Below, in pieces: positions 1 through 13,000 of a DNA stretch of 64,000 bases; within the stretch, counting starts at the first letter, position 1; every line of letters begins with the position of its first letter. A model generated the notes under the pieces. That model saw only the letters and a program-made list of their open reading frames with translations. It was not told the origin of the DNA and made no database searches. Source of the DNA: Macrotrachela quadricornifera (Eukaryota; Rotifera; Eurotatoria; Philodinida; Philodinidae); assembly GCA_022393335.1 (NCBI GenBank), contig JAJEKB010020868.1, forward strand, positions 581,556-645,555, read 5' to 3'. A program made the position numbers and the translations under genes.

Positions 1-440
1 AGACTTCATGGAGTCTCAATAAGACTTCATGATGTCTCATTGAGACTTTTCCCTTCGACGGATTCATTATTTTGAGAAAGCCTTTTAAATTTTATTGCGG
101 GAAACGGTGTCTTTTCCGGTTTTTTCTGAAATTTTACGAGATAATTCCGCTGTGGTTCCGGAGGGATCCGGGTTGTTTTACGAACGTATCCCGTGGGTTC
201 CTGGTTTTTTTCCGGCAGGATACGGTATCGATCCGTTTGTTTTCCAGCTTGCGGAAATGCTTGGAATACACCGTTTCCGGTCCGGAATACTGCTTCCCTG
301 ATCCGTGTTTTTTCCGGCCGGTTCCGGCGATTTCCTTGTGCGAAAACGGCCGGAATGCTCCCGGAAAGATACCGTTTCCGGCCGGTTCCTGACCGTTTCC
401 GGAGGTCGGAATCTTCGACCTGGGTCTGTTTACATACAGT
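1..440. repeat. CCGG-rich dispersed repeat with a short inverted repeat at its edge
   Basis: Positions 12-47 hold a short imperfect palindrome built on 'agtctcaat...attgagact'. Positions 60-440 are clearly richer in G+C than the neighbourhood and are full of 'ttccgg', 'ccggttcc' and 'ccggaat' words on both strands. Similar words dominate 11264-11874, 12683-13440 and 42259-42868, so this looks like one dispersed non-coding family. Open frames here overlap on both strands and match no known protein; I treat them as chance. Confidence 0.45.
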
Positions 441-509
441 AGAAACAAAAAACACAAAACATTAAATTTATTTCAATTATTAATAAATCCCTTCATTTAC
501 TAACTTATT

Positions 510-900
510 ATGGTTGTTGAAATTGCCATTGTCGTATTTGTTATTATATTCATGTCCATACTAACATTTGTACTTGTCGAGAAAACTAAGAAAGAATTAT
601 TAAACAAACAATTAATTAGTTTAACATATTCTGTCATGAATACAAAGGTAAGAATTAAAAATACACAGAAAAAAAGAGCATCTACAAGAGAAGAAGAGCG
701 AACCTTGAAATTCGTTAGGAATTTTTAGAATTAGTGAATATGAAGTGAAAAACAAGAGAATTTTGACCATATATTTTATGAGAAGGAAGAAAATTCAGAT
801 TTAGCCATATGTCGGTGAATTATGTAGTTTTTGATAATTCATATATTCTGAATTAATTTCAGATTCCTAGAAAGATTGATAATCTTCTATGCGAGTGTTC
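510..900 (+). CDS. possible small membrane-protein gene start (two exons), unrecognised
   Basis: An ATG at 510 opens a frame with a strongly hydrophobic segment (residues ~3-24, 'IAIVVFVIIFMSILTFVLV') followed by a basic stretch. At 647/648 the sequence reads 'acaaag|gtaaga', a good donor in phase 0. At 861-862 'ttaatttcag|attcc' is a good acceptor, also phase 0, continuing with PRKIDNLLCECSEY. If this pair is real, the open frame that reads on to 728 past the donor would be intronic. No downstream exon could be traced, so this may be the start of a broken or longer gene. No family is recognised. Confidence 0.3.
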
Positions 901-2076
901 TGAGTACAGGGTATCCTCGAAAAGTTCCCTGTTACCAGTATGTCATAGGAGCTGAATGGATACTGAACGTACCTAAAGTACTTTTAGGTACTTAGACAGG
1001 TACCCTGATAGAAAATATCCAGTAAATAAATACTTGAAGGTACTGATTAGATATATAGTACTTTAGGACCGAAGGATACCTTAAATATGTAGTGATAAGT
1101 GACCTAAGGGTAGCGCTGATATGTAGTAGCCGATATTTTGTATATTTGGCCAGCAGGATCAATGATAATATGATGACTCAATTTAAAATAAATTTCGTAT
1201 ATACTTTACTTTGGTGAAATAAAAGTAAAGTACCGCCTCTAAGGGATACTCATAGGTTCTCAAGTGTGCTATATTATGATCGTGTAGGTGGATCTTGATG
1301 TATTATTTGGTGGAGATGCCCATTGTTCCTCTCGTTAGATATTGTTTGGGTGCCCTTATGTATTCAATCTTGTGTTATGGGAACACTACTGGATGCTGAA
1401 GCTCAATATTGTAGGTAAAGCTGTAGGTCGTAGGTTGCGACGTTATGAAAATGGGTGAGAATATTATAGTGGAGTATATTTGAACATATTGAAGATTGAA
1501 TTGGCTTATCCCAAATTCTGTGTTTATGAAATATGTATCTAAATTGTAGAGAATCTGGTACACTTAAGATACGTAGTTGATCATCTGCATTCACGTTACT
1601 GATTTGTGAACAGTTTGATGAGCATCTATCTGTGGCGAATTAGTTTTGTTCCCTAAGGTACACATATAGGTTGGATTTAAGTCGGAGGTGAGGATGTTTC
1701 TGATTGTGAACATAGATAAACAGATTCGGTCATATTAACAAATTTGATTGTTTTCTTTTTATATTTAATTATGCGAATGATAAAAGTATAGAAACTGATA
1801 CAGATGCAGATGTATAGTGTTATCAATAGCTGTATCGATAGGTTGCACTAGTATATAAGTACTTTCAATGTTTCAGTCGAGTGTTACTTGTTATTAAAGT
1901 CGAATGTCTATCATTAATCAGCTATAAATGCTTACCTTGTCGAATATAACTAATAGAAAATATTATGATAATCATTATTCCAAACATCAATAATAAACAT
2001 GTTACTAAAATAGTGAAAGAACAACGAACTCTCAATAAAATATTTGTTCTAGAAAAGAGATATTAGAGATTATGAA
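901..2076. other. intergenic, nothing recognised
   Basis: AT-rich sequence downstream of the large minus-strand gene. It contains some short 'gtacct/aggtac' words around 960-1080. Open frames on the minus strand at 1375-1594 are short and overlap each other, with no recognisable product. I see no RNA gene or mobile-element end. Confidence 0.5.
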
Positions 2077-4006
2077 TTAAATAAAAATAACTAAGACATA
2101 CTGAGGTATTACATTTGTTGAGATTGAATTTAAATTTGAATTAATATTTGTAATATTTCCATTAACTGTTTCAACCTGTGTCATTTCAAGAGAAGTATTA
2201 GGTTGGACAATGTTAATTCGATTTTTTCGACGTTGATATAATTTGTTTCCAATTTGAACTATTTTAGGACAAATCCATTTGAGTGCGATTGTGAGACCAC
2301 CTTGAAGACCAAGTAGAAATGTTATTGTGTAAATTGAATTTAATTGTTGAATGTATGTATATGAACATACTAAGGGTGAACATTGTTTAAAATAGGATAA
2401 ATAACTAAGTGTTGTTATCCATTGTTCAATAAACAAATTCTTAATAAGTTCATCTATTGTTGTATTAATAGAGAATCGACTCTGAGTTGAAGATAGAGGA
2501 ATAGGAAATGTTGTTGTTGAATTAATACGATTTGTATAATTAGTATACTCTTCAATTAGATTAATACATAATGAATCATAGAAACATTCAAGAGTTGATA
2601 GAAGAAATGATTCACTTGGTGTGCATCCGATTTTAAAACCTTTTATTGGAATATTTTTAAAAGAATCATTTCTCATAAAATATGCTTGACTTGTACAATT
2701 TGAATATAATCCACATGAACATTCATTATCATAAATTCTAGCTTGAGTAGGTGCATAAGTTGCATCAGCTGAACTCCAAGGAACAATATATTCAAAATTG
2801 GTTCCATAGGTTGATATTATTGCATTTCCATGATTGATATTTCGAATTAAGAAAAGAATAGTAGACAATACTGTAGGAGAATTTGATTTAATCTGTTCAA
2901 TAATTCTATTTATACGTTCATGAAAGTCTTTCTCTTGTAAAAGTTCAGAAGTAATAAATGATGAAGAAAGAAATTGATTCATTGAATTATTCACTGATTC
3001 ATAAGAAAGTTCACATAATCCTTGGAGATATTGTAAATGAGCAGAAAGAAAACGACGATAGTCTCGTATTGTATAAACAGACAAATCGGAAACAAGACCA
3101 TTTGTCAAATTGACTCTCCAGTCTTCCGAAACAAATAAACTTGAACAGACCTACAGTTAATGAAAAAGAAAATTTCATCTTAATAAATTCTTCTTTAATT
3201 AGTAAAAGAATAATTATGAAAATAAATACTTTGAAACTGTTAAAGATTCTAGTATGTATGTGTTCAATTGATTTATTAAGATAACGAAGTATACAATATC
3301 TTTAATTTTAATAATGAAAAGAGTTCGAAAATTTCAAAAAAGGATGAAAATATTTCTATATATGATTTAATAGTCTCAATTACACAGAATAATCTAGACG
3401 ACAGATTGAAACTACTGTTTATTATTGGAACTTTAAATAATCTTTCAGAGATTAAATGTTTAAATGATGATAATAATTAAACTGATTATGTACAATCTTA
3501 ACTTGTTATAAGTAAGGTGTGGACATACAAGCAAGCAAGCAAACAATTTATTTCTGGTAGACTCTTCCCTACGAGAAAGAGAATATTTTTTTAAAAAAAT
3601 CATTTCAATTTAATCTTCTATTTAAAGTAGATTATTACCTCATGAAATATCAATGACATATTGACAAATTGATCATATGTTGATGAAATCGATGAACATG
3701 GACATTTCAAGTTGTCTCCATACTTTTCTATTAAATTATTGTATAAATTGAAAGATGGTTTATCAAATGATTTTGTCAGAACTTTAGGTTGAACAACGGT
3801 ATATACAGCAGAAATAGAAAGACCAATGATGAGAAGAATAATATAGAGAAGAGTGGCTATACGACCAAGACGTTCAGCTGTTAATCGATCTACATTTGTT
3901 GAAAAATTTCGTGCAGGAAACATATTTAAGTTAACTAGCTGGTTGCGCAAGATTGTAAATAATTTTCGTACAGCTGTTTTCAACCGATCGAACCATTTTA
4001 TATTTT
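2077..4006 (-). CDS. unit 3 of the triplicated gene (exons 8-9), C-terminal end
   Basis: Exon 8 (4006-3639) follows 'ctctgcatag'. It encodes the linker, a TM1 not split by an intron ('LLYIILLIIGLSISAVYTVV') and 'LKCPCSSISSTYDQF'. Exon 9 (3150-2077) encodes 'VCSSLFVSEDW', 'GCTPSESFLLSTLECFY', 'CSPLVCSYTYIQ', TM2 with 'LQGGLTIALKW' and a 60-residue polar tail, ending in TAA. The missing TM1 intron here, present in units 1 and 2, suggests that units 1 and 2 are the more recent duplicates of each other or that unit 3 lost it. Confidence 0.65.
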
Positions 4007-7000
4007 CTATGCAGAGAAAGAGAAATATAACATGTTTGATAGTTATCAAAAATTAGACCAGTTACATGATAAAATCAGTCAAAGGATTGAAAAGTTTTTC
4101 AAATTATTCAATAAATACTCGTAAGTTAAGAACACAGATTAAAATGCACTCTTTTATTATTAAATAAGAGTATTCTGTTTAAGTATGCACCATATCCAAA
4201 CGGTTTGTGTTTAGTGCACATCGAAAATTGCCTGAAATCCTAAATATTTTACTCAGTTCTGAAATTAATAAAAAATATTTTCTAACTTCATATGACTTAT
4301 GATTTTTGGGTTCAGAAATTTTCAAAACTTTTGAAATTATCTGCAGACTAATCTTAATTTATTTAATATAACAAATATTTCTGATTGATTCAGTTAAATA
4401 AAATAAGAAATAAATCTATACTAAATAAAGATAATTCATCCATTACCTTGTGATTGTTCTTGTTGATGATGATGATGATGATGTAATTGTTTTTTTTTGG
4501 TAATTATTGTCCATAATCGAAAAATAAACTTGATAAGATGAGGTGTAATTAAACGTAGTGAAACAGTAAGACCTCCAATCATAGATAGTAACTCTACTAT
4601 AATGCCAATAAGAGTTTTACTACGAATTTGAAGAGAATAAGTGCAATAAGTTGGTGCACATGATTCGTAAAAACTCTTGTATGAATATGATGGATTCCAT
4701 TGTTCAATCATCATATCATTAACTATTATTTCAATTGGAGTATTCGGAGGAAAACGACTCGTTTGATTATAAATAAGAGGACGAATATTAAGATCAACAA
4801 AAAATGTAAAAACCAAAGCTTCTTGCATCGTATATAGTAAAGAATGTGATAAAATTAAAAAACAATTTGTATCCGAATAGTAGCATTCAAGTGTCGACAA
4901 CGTAAGAGAATCGAGGATAGAACAGCTTGCAATTAATCCCGGGACTATAAATCCAAAACGTCCATCATAACTCTCAGTGATTTCAATGCCACCATAATTG
5001 TAACCGAAAACTGGACTTTGACAATGGGGATTCGTAGCACAAACACAATTGATCAATATCGAATTTTTGCTATTGGGTCCACTCAATATAAATTTAAGCT
5101 AAAATGAAAATATATTTTATCATCAATTAATCGTAATTTACCAATAATCTATTCTGTAATTAGAAAGTATTGCATGTTATGTAAAGAGAGATTTTTAATC
5201 TTTTTAGTTATTCAATTTTTTATATTTGATATTTTTTTCTTCTCATTCCTATCTGCCTTACATAAACACACAGATATGTGAGTAGTCGGCTGAAAGGTAT
5301 TTCGCACAAAGTATTCTGAAATCCAGTATATGTAACCGGGAGTTCGTAAATTGTTAAGACTTGTAGATCTTTTCTTGTTATTTGCAATTGTATAATGTTA
5401 AATAATATGTGCTAACTATCATTGATACTATTAGTAGAAAGCAGGTCGAAAACTCTTTTATTTAAAATAAAAGCATACCTGTACTGACTGATAATCATTT
5501 ATTGTAGTTGTCATCACTTGTACGAGTTGATTTCTTTGATTTGAGAGTACAGAGGTCACTGCTAATGATTTCATATAAAATTGATCGACTTGTATAATAA
5601 GACGTACTGTATCAAGAAGAAAAGCGTAATCAATGGATGTTGATTGAATAAGTTGATCGATACTATCATTTAACTGTTTATTGAAATTCATTTCAGTAAT
5701 TACGCTTGCAGCAAAAAAAGATTGACTGAGAAAACGATGAACAGCTTTTGTGATCGTTTTATTAGACAGTTGACAAAACTCCGATAATAATTGAAAATGT
5801 GAGGAAGCGACATAATTCCAATCATCAACAACATCATCGAAACCTATACCTTGTTTTAATAGAGATATCCAACGGTCGTCAATAAATGAACTTGAACAAA
5901 TTTGATGAAATGTTGGAGACAATGAGATGAATTTATAATAAGGAATTATTACTGTTGAACAAGGACATCTCAATGTATTTGGATACAAGATTTCTAAATT
6001 CTTGTAAGTTGTTATTGATGGATTTGATACAGTTTTAGTAACTAATTCAGTATTCAATAAATTGAAAAGTATAAGAACGATAAATGTGCCTAATTAAAGA
6101 AAGAAAAACATGAATAAACATATCAATATACTCACACTCTCAATATTATAATTATACGTGGGTCACTCCAAAAGTTTTTAGACCCGGCTCTTTTAAAGGG
6201 CGCAGTTCAAGTTTAAGTATTTTGTTATAATGCTTAGGCATATTTAGGATTATGTGCAAGGTTTCAGACTTCTAGGTTTTGTACTTCGCTGTGGGTCATC
6301 ATTGCTTTTATATTTAGTGTATGTAACTTGCTAACGGATGATCCATCATAAATCAGAGAAATTTGCATTTCATTTTTTAATTCTTAAATATATTTTATTA
6401 AAATTCAAAATACACTAAAAGATGCAGCGTGAAAAGCTCTATAATTTATGATGGACAACTAATTTTGCACTTGCAGTTTTTGCGTTAAAAACTCGACAAA
6501 GTTTTGAGCAATCAAATTCAGATGCTGCGAAAAATAAGATTTTTTGATAGAAGGCGCCTTCGTTTTATTCTTCTTTTATCTTTGCATTATCTAATATCTT
6601 CTGTGAAACGAAAACAAAATATACCATAAGATTCAGCGTGAAAAGCTCTACAATTTACAAAAATAGTTTCATTTTAATTGTGTTTTTGTTATCTTGAAAG
6701 TAAAATGAAACTGCTCTGAACTACGAATCGCAGAATCGAGAGTTGGTCACTCAGAATACTCTTTATTTTGAAAGAAAAATAGACAATCACCACAAGTTTT
6801 ATATTGTAGATTGTAGAGCTTTTCACGCTGCATCTTTTGGTATATTTTGTTTTTATTTTCATAAAATATTTGTAAGGATCAAAATATGAAATTGAAAGTT
6901 CTGTCATTTATCGTAAGTCATCCATTATGTAACGTATAGAAAATGGCATGTTATTCAGGTAGAAGAAATGGTAGATTACGGCAAAGTACAAGATTTAAAA

Positions 7001-10000
7001 GTCTGAAATTTTGCATATATTCCTAAATATGCCTAAGCATCATAACAAAATACTTAAACTTGAACTACGCCCTTTAGAAGAGCCGGATCTAAAAACTTTT
7101 GGAGTGATCCACGTATATCTAATGAAAATAATAACCATACCACTTAACAAAATCAAATAGACACGAGTGATAATCTTCTGTTGTTTAATATACTCTTCCG
7201 TTCGTTCATCAGCCTTTTTAAATAAATTTAATCGTTTTGCCCATTGAGTAAAGTTCTGTGCGTATGTTTTAAACATTCCTACAAATGAAAAATAAATTTG
7301 ATTTATGATGATACTATTCTCCATTATATTGAAAATTTACCTCGATTAACATTGATGTTTCGCCATTGATGTTTCAATTTGAATGACACATTGATTAATA
7401 ATGATGCAATCAAACGAAATAGAATAGTGAGACCACCATATAAACTAATTAAAAGAGTAATTGCCTGATAAACATTCGTGTCATCTGTTGACGAATATGT
7501 GCAATGTTTTGGATTACATTTATCAAAATATTTTGAATAGTTTGTTTCTGTTGACCATTTATTCACGAAAAGATTAAGCAAATGATCATTTAAAGAAATA
7601 TTTTCTTGTTTTGAAGAAAGAATAGAATCTGACCAGGTCAATTGCATCTGAAGAAAGATCATCATATAAGAAATATAGATTTATATAATACATACTTGTT
7701 TAAGATTTGGAAAGTATTTTTCCAATAACTCAATACATTCAATATCATATAAACAATCAAGTGTGCTTTGAAGAAGACCTTCAAGAGGAGTACATCCTCC
7801 AAAGAAACCATTGATCATTGGAGAATTTGGTCCATATGTTTGCCAATACGTATGAAGGTCATAATATGTCACGTTTGACAACGTATCAAAACCAACTGGT
7901 GCAGTTGGATTTCCAGTTAAACAGCCCACCCACCGTGATTTTCCATCATCACCAACTATGAGTGACGGATATCGTGTTTCTATTGGCTCCACAGTGTATC
8001 GATTATTGAAAAAAATTGCAAGCAGTAAATTTGTATTGAGAGCCGAAACTAAGTAGTTTCCTTGAGTAGTTATTCTGAGATAATTTATAAATGAAAAAAT
8101 TTGATTTGATACAGTGCTTTTAAACAATTCAATAATATCATTCACTTTTGATTGAATATATGCTTCGGGAAGTAGATAAATGGTAACGAACTCATCATTT
8201 TCAAGATCATCGTATTTTTGAATGACTGTATCTTTAGAGATCGTACACAAACTGGATAGAAGTTCGAACTAAATCAAAATAAAATAATAGAATTATTTAT
8301 GAATACTACTTTAAAAGATCGATTTAAACAAATAAATTATTCGATATTTCAAATGTTAATATATTAAACTCAGAGTAGATTAATTGTTCTATTTAGATAC
8401 TGTTGAGAAGTTAATAATATTCAAGATTTGAATTTATTTCTGATGAAAATTAATATTTGCTCAAGATGAAATGTTAACTTACTTGAGAACTTGCAGTTGT
8501 TCGAAAATCTAATACTCCATATCTACTTGCATCTTCTAAGTAGAGTGATTGAATCCATTGATCACTAACGAATATACTTGAACAAATTGGATGAAATGTA
8601 AAAGTACTGGTAATGAACGTTTTATAAGACATTGCCATTGTTGAACATGGACATGAAAGAGTTTTATAATGATCATGATAAAGTTGATCGAAGATGACTG
8701 GAGTGATATCTGAGACAACAATCGTTCGAGATTGTGGACTCAGCAAGGTAATATAGAAAAGAATGTAGAAACACACTGAAAATAAATAAAGATAGACAAA
8801 AATAATTAAATTCTCACAAATTTATTAGTTAACATTTCTTATTAAATGTTCCTTAAAGAATAATCATAAAGATCTCTATTTCAGTTCACAAACAATAAAT
8901 TAAGTTTGATTAAATCCAAGAGTAATATCACATTATAGAGGCATTAGGAAAAGGACTGGAGTATTCTACTAGACTAGGCAGCTCTATATAAACAAGTGTT
9001 TATATAGAGTCAAAGTTTTCTTTAGATTGTTTTGCGTTATAATAGCTCATGTTATCAAAATCATCAATCACTTGCGATTTTGGTGAGTAAACTAGGAAAA
9101 AATTATTAATTTAAATGGTTTATAGTGATTAGTCGCACGATTAACCGATTTATACATCACGATAAAATTGATGATTTTTATGACATGAAGAATAAAAGAC
9201 ATTTATCAAACGTTTTTGTTATAACATAAAAAAACTTCAATAGTTTCGAACGGATTAAATATCTCTTGTTTTTTTTCTCAGTTATTTTTTCGTTGTCAAA
9301 TGTTAAAATCTAGTAACATCGACATGCATCCTTACAGTGCTTTGAAATTTTCTTCAAGCATCGGATGCTCCTACTTATAGATACAGTCTATGTATAGACT
9401 TTTAGCAAAGTGCAAACCGTTTGTGCAATAATAAAGAGTTGATAGAATTCATTATCCATGAAATTTAGTTAAAAATCTTTGAATGCAAGTTTTCACAGGT
9501 CCAGATTCAAGTTTTTTCATCAATATTAATGAGTCTTTTTGTACATGACTATATACAAGACTGAAATTTCAGCTATCTATTAGCTATTTTTAGAAAACGA
9601 TTAATGAAAAGTTATTTCTTGTTCTTGACCCTTGCATCATTCTTTTTTTTTCTTTACATCCCTATCAAAAATCTTCGTAGTCTTCACTAGAACTATTGTC
9701 AATTCTAGAAGTAAATGGAGAAAACTCTGGGAGGAGTATCTCCCAAACGGATGCAGCTAGCGATCTGCAGTTTTCACCAATCGAAAGAGAAGAATTGGGG
9801 GCATCTTTTTCTCCCATAATGTATAAGATGAAATCCTTGTAAAGCTAATCATATTCAAAGAACATTTAAAAGAACCCATCAAAATGACCTGCCAGCTAAA
9901 TGAAGTTTTGATTTTGACCTTTGATGTAGATAGAGAAACTTGAAATCCATAATTCTGGACACAATGCACTCTCTTACTTTTTTCTATATTTTCATCGAAA

Positions 10001-13000
10001 TCCCAAGCTACCATGATAAAAAGTGCAAAAACTTACTAAAAAATCAGCAAAATTCCCTATGATTTGCGCATGTTAGTACATGATTCCATTTGCACAAAGC
10101 TAGCATGTAATAAGACAACCATTTGCGTTATATCTGAAGCTATAGATCTCAAGCCCCTCTATCTCAATCAAAGGTCAAAATCAAAACTTCATCTAGCTGG
10201 CAGGTCATTTTGATGGGTTCTTTTAAATGTTCTTTGAATATGATTAGCTTTACAAGGATTTCATCTTATACATTATGGGAGAAAAGATGTCCCCACTTCT
10301 TCTCTTTCGATTGGTGAAAACCGCAGATCGCTAGCTGCATCCGTTTGAGAGATATTCCTCCCAGAGTTTTCTCTAATTACTTCTGGAATCGACAATAGAT
10401 AGACGTTGTCGAATTTCGTGAATTACGAGTTCATGAGGAATTCTGAATTCAAAAATCAATAAGCATCAACTAAAGTACTGAGAAACTGATACGTGTGCAG
10501 CTGCAAATGTACTACAAGAAGCTTAAGAAATGTACAGAATTCAAGGAAACCAAGGAAGTTAAACAATTCAAGAAGTATGAGGAATGTAAGAGATTAAAGA
10601 AATTGCAGGAACTAATTACACGAACAGTAACATCAACACCATAACTTAATCTTTTCGATCCAGTCAAATGTAAAAGTTTATTTTATAAATTATAAAATTC
10701 ATTTATTATACGTTTCTAGAAAGCATACATATAATAAATACAGTTCGATTCAAATTGTGTCTAAGCATACGACATGCTACTTTTCAACAGCAACTATTTT
10801 AGAAAAAAATTCGTCTACAAAATATTTCAAGTAAGGATGGACCTATTCCACGTATTCTTTTCTATCGCACGGCAATGACATGCTTTCACTGTCTCTCCTT
10901 CACAAACTGTATTGTTTTTAAAGAAAATGAAGAAACTTATACGCATGGAATGTGTAGCATCAACAATGCAATTATCACCATTTTCACGCATCCAAACAGC
11001 AGAATTGCTAACGTACATTCGAGACTTTTAGTTACATAACTACCATTAGCTTTCACGCGATTCTTATCTTTTGCTCTGTGGATTCCTTCACATACTGCTA
11101 TTCTTAGAGTCCTTAAATTCCTTGATATCTCTGATATTCTTCGTTTTCTTCGCATTTTTGACTTCCTTGACTTTTTTTTGGATGTCGTAGATTCCTTCAG
11201 CTTCTTGAATTCTTTATTCAGATCGAACAATATGGCAAGAAAACGAGCGGTTTCGGAGTTTTCTTAGAGTTTTCTGGAATTGCATAGAAGCAGTATTCCG
11301 GGAAGAAATTTGTCGCGTTTTTCTGCTTTCGTTCCTATCACATCCGACCGGAGAGAGGAGGAAGTTTCGAGGAAAAAATTCGATATATTCCTCGCGGAAT
11401 ATTTCTTCTTAGCAAACCTGGGATATGGTCGTCTCCCATAGGATTACCAACTCTGGATCCAATATTCCCGTACGATGAAAACATGAAGCGCATCCTGTCA
11501 TATCCAGCCGCTGTGACTTTGTTATGTTTTTGGAATTTTCGGCTCCATTGTTCTGTTTTTTATGACTTTCGCATTCATTGCTCTGTTTGTTAAGGCTTTT
11601 GGGTTCATTTTTCTGGTTTTTAGGACATCCGGATCCATTCCTAGGTCGAACAATCGATCACAGAAACGGCTGGTTCCGCGGTACTTCGGAAATTTATAGA
11701 ATATGGCTTTAGGAATAATCGACCTGGGAGGCAGGTATAACAATCCAATACGTCTACAATCCGGTTTATTCCCGGCTAGATAGATGAAGATTCAGGAATG
11801 TTTCCGATTGGATAAGGATTTTGTTTATGATAATTTCGATCGTTTCCGATGGGAGTTGTGCGAGAAGCTGCCGGAATGAGCCATATTCACAATTCGCTTA
11901 TAAGGTACCCGACAGCAAAAATTGTACCTTAAGAGAGACAATATGTTGCTAAGTGCGGCTTCTCTCTTTTCATCCTTTTCTTCTCTCTCTCTCTCTTCTT
12001 GGAAAGCTGATCATCAATGACAAGCAACATCACCTTACCTCTTTTATCTTCAATATTTTTTGATGTTTTTGTTTCCTTTTCCATTGATGTACATAATCTA
12101 TTTTGTTGTAGAAAGGAAAAATGTATGCTTGTATTGATATCGAAATAAGATTTATCAAAATCGAACATAACATATATAAATATATATACAGTGAATCCTT
12201 TTTATTACTGAACATGCCTCTATAGTGAAAACCTCCTGATAATCAACGCTTTGAAAAAGTTCGAAAAATCGATTTTTACTAGAAATGTACCTCTCTATAG
12301 AAAACAACTCATTATAGTTAACGTTTTTTTCCGGTCCCGAAGATGTTCACTATAAAGAGGTTTTACTGTATATATATTTATATATGTTATGTTCGATTTT
12401 GATAAATCTTATTTCGATATCAATACAAGCATACATTTTTCCTTTCTACAACAAAATAGATTATGTACATCAATGGAAAAGGAAACAAAAACATCAAAAA
12501 ATATTGAAGATAAAAGAGGTAAGGTGATGTTGCTTGTCATTGATGATCAGCTTTCCAAGAAGAGAGAGAGAGAGAAGAAAAGGATGAAAAGAGAGAAGCC
12601 GCACTTAGCAACATATTGTCTCTCTTAAGGTACAATTTTTGCTGTCGGGTACCTTATAAACGAATTGTGAACATGGCTCATTGCTTGGAAAAGCTGCCAT
12701 TTTCTGCAGGTTCCTGCCGGATCCGGAAGCGGGAATTATCGACCCGAGTAATATCGGATTGAATCTAGCCTTTTGCGTTGCGTTTAAGGCTAGATATGAT
12801 AAATTTTCCGAAGAAATCCTGCCCGGCTATTGTAGTTTTCTAAGATGGTACTGGACACAGGATTTGCAGGAAAGTTATCAGATATGATACGGTGCTTTCC
12901 AGCTCAGAATATCCGTTCTATTTTCCGTATGTCTTCCGGACGGAAATCCCTTGGAATCGGCCGAAACCAGCGGAAAATATCTGTTTCCTGCTTTCAGATC

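Noticed and set aside
27..465. Overlapping open frames on both strands in the CCGG-rich block
   Set aside because: Several mutually overlapping frames in a G+C-rich repeat with few stop codons; composition explains them and no domain is visible.
4455..4490. His6 run as a possible engineered tag
   Set aside because: It is coded by a simple trinucleotide microsatellite inside a natural exon, followed by Gln-rich sequence; no vector sequence is nearby.
6689..6907. Minus-strand 72-codon frame inside the intronic element
   Set aside because: Lies in the non-coding interior of the TIR element and is low-complexity; no transposase motif.
11929..12628. Identical 79-codon frames on opposite strands
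   Set aside because: They are the two arms of one palindrome, not two genes; the Lys/Glu/Arg-rich frame has no recognised family.
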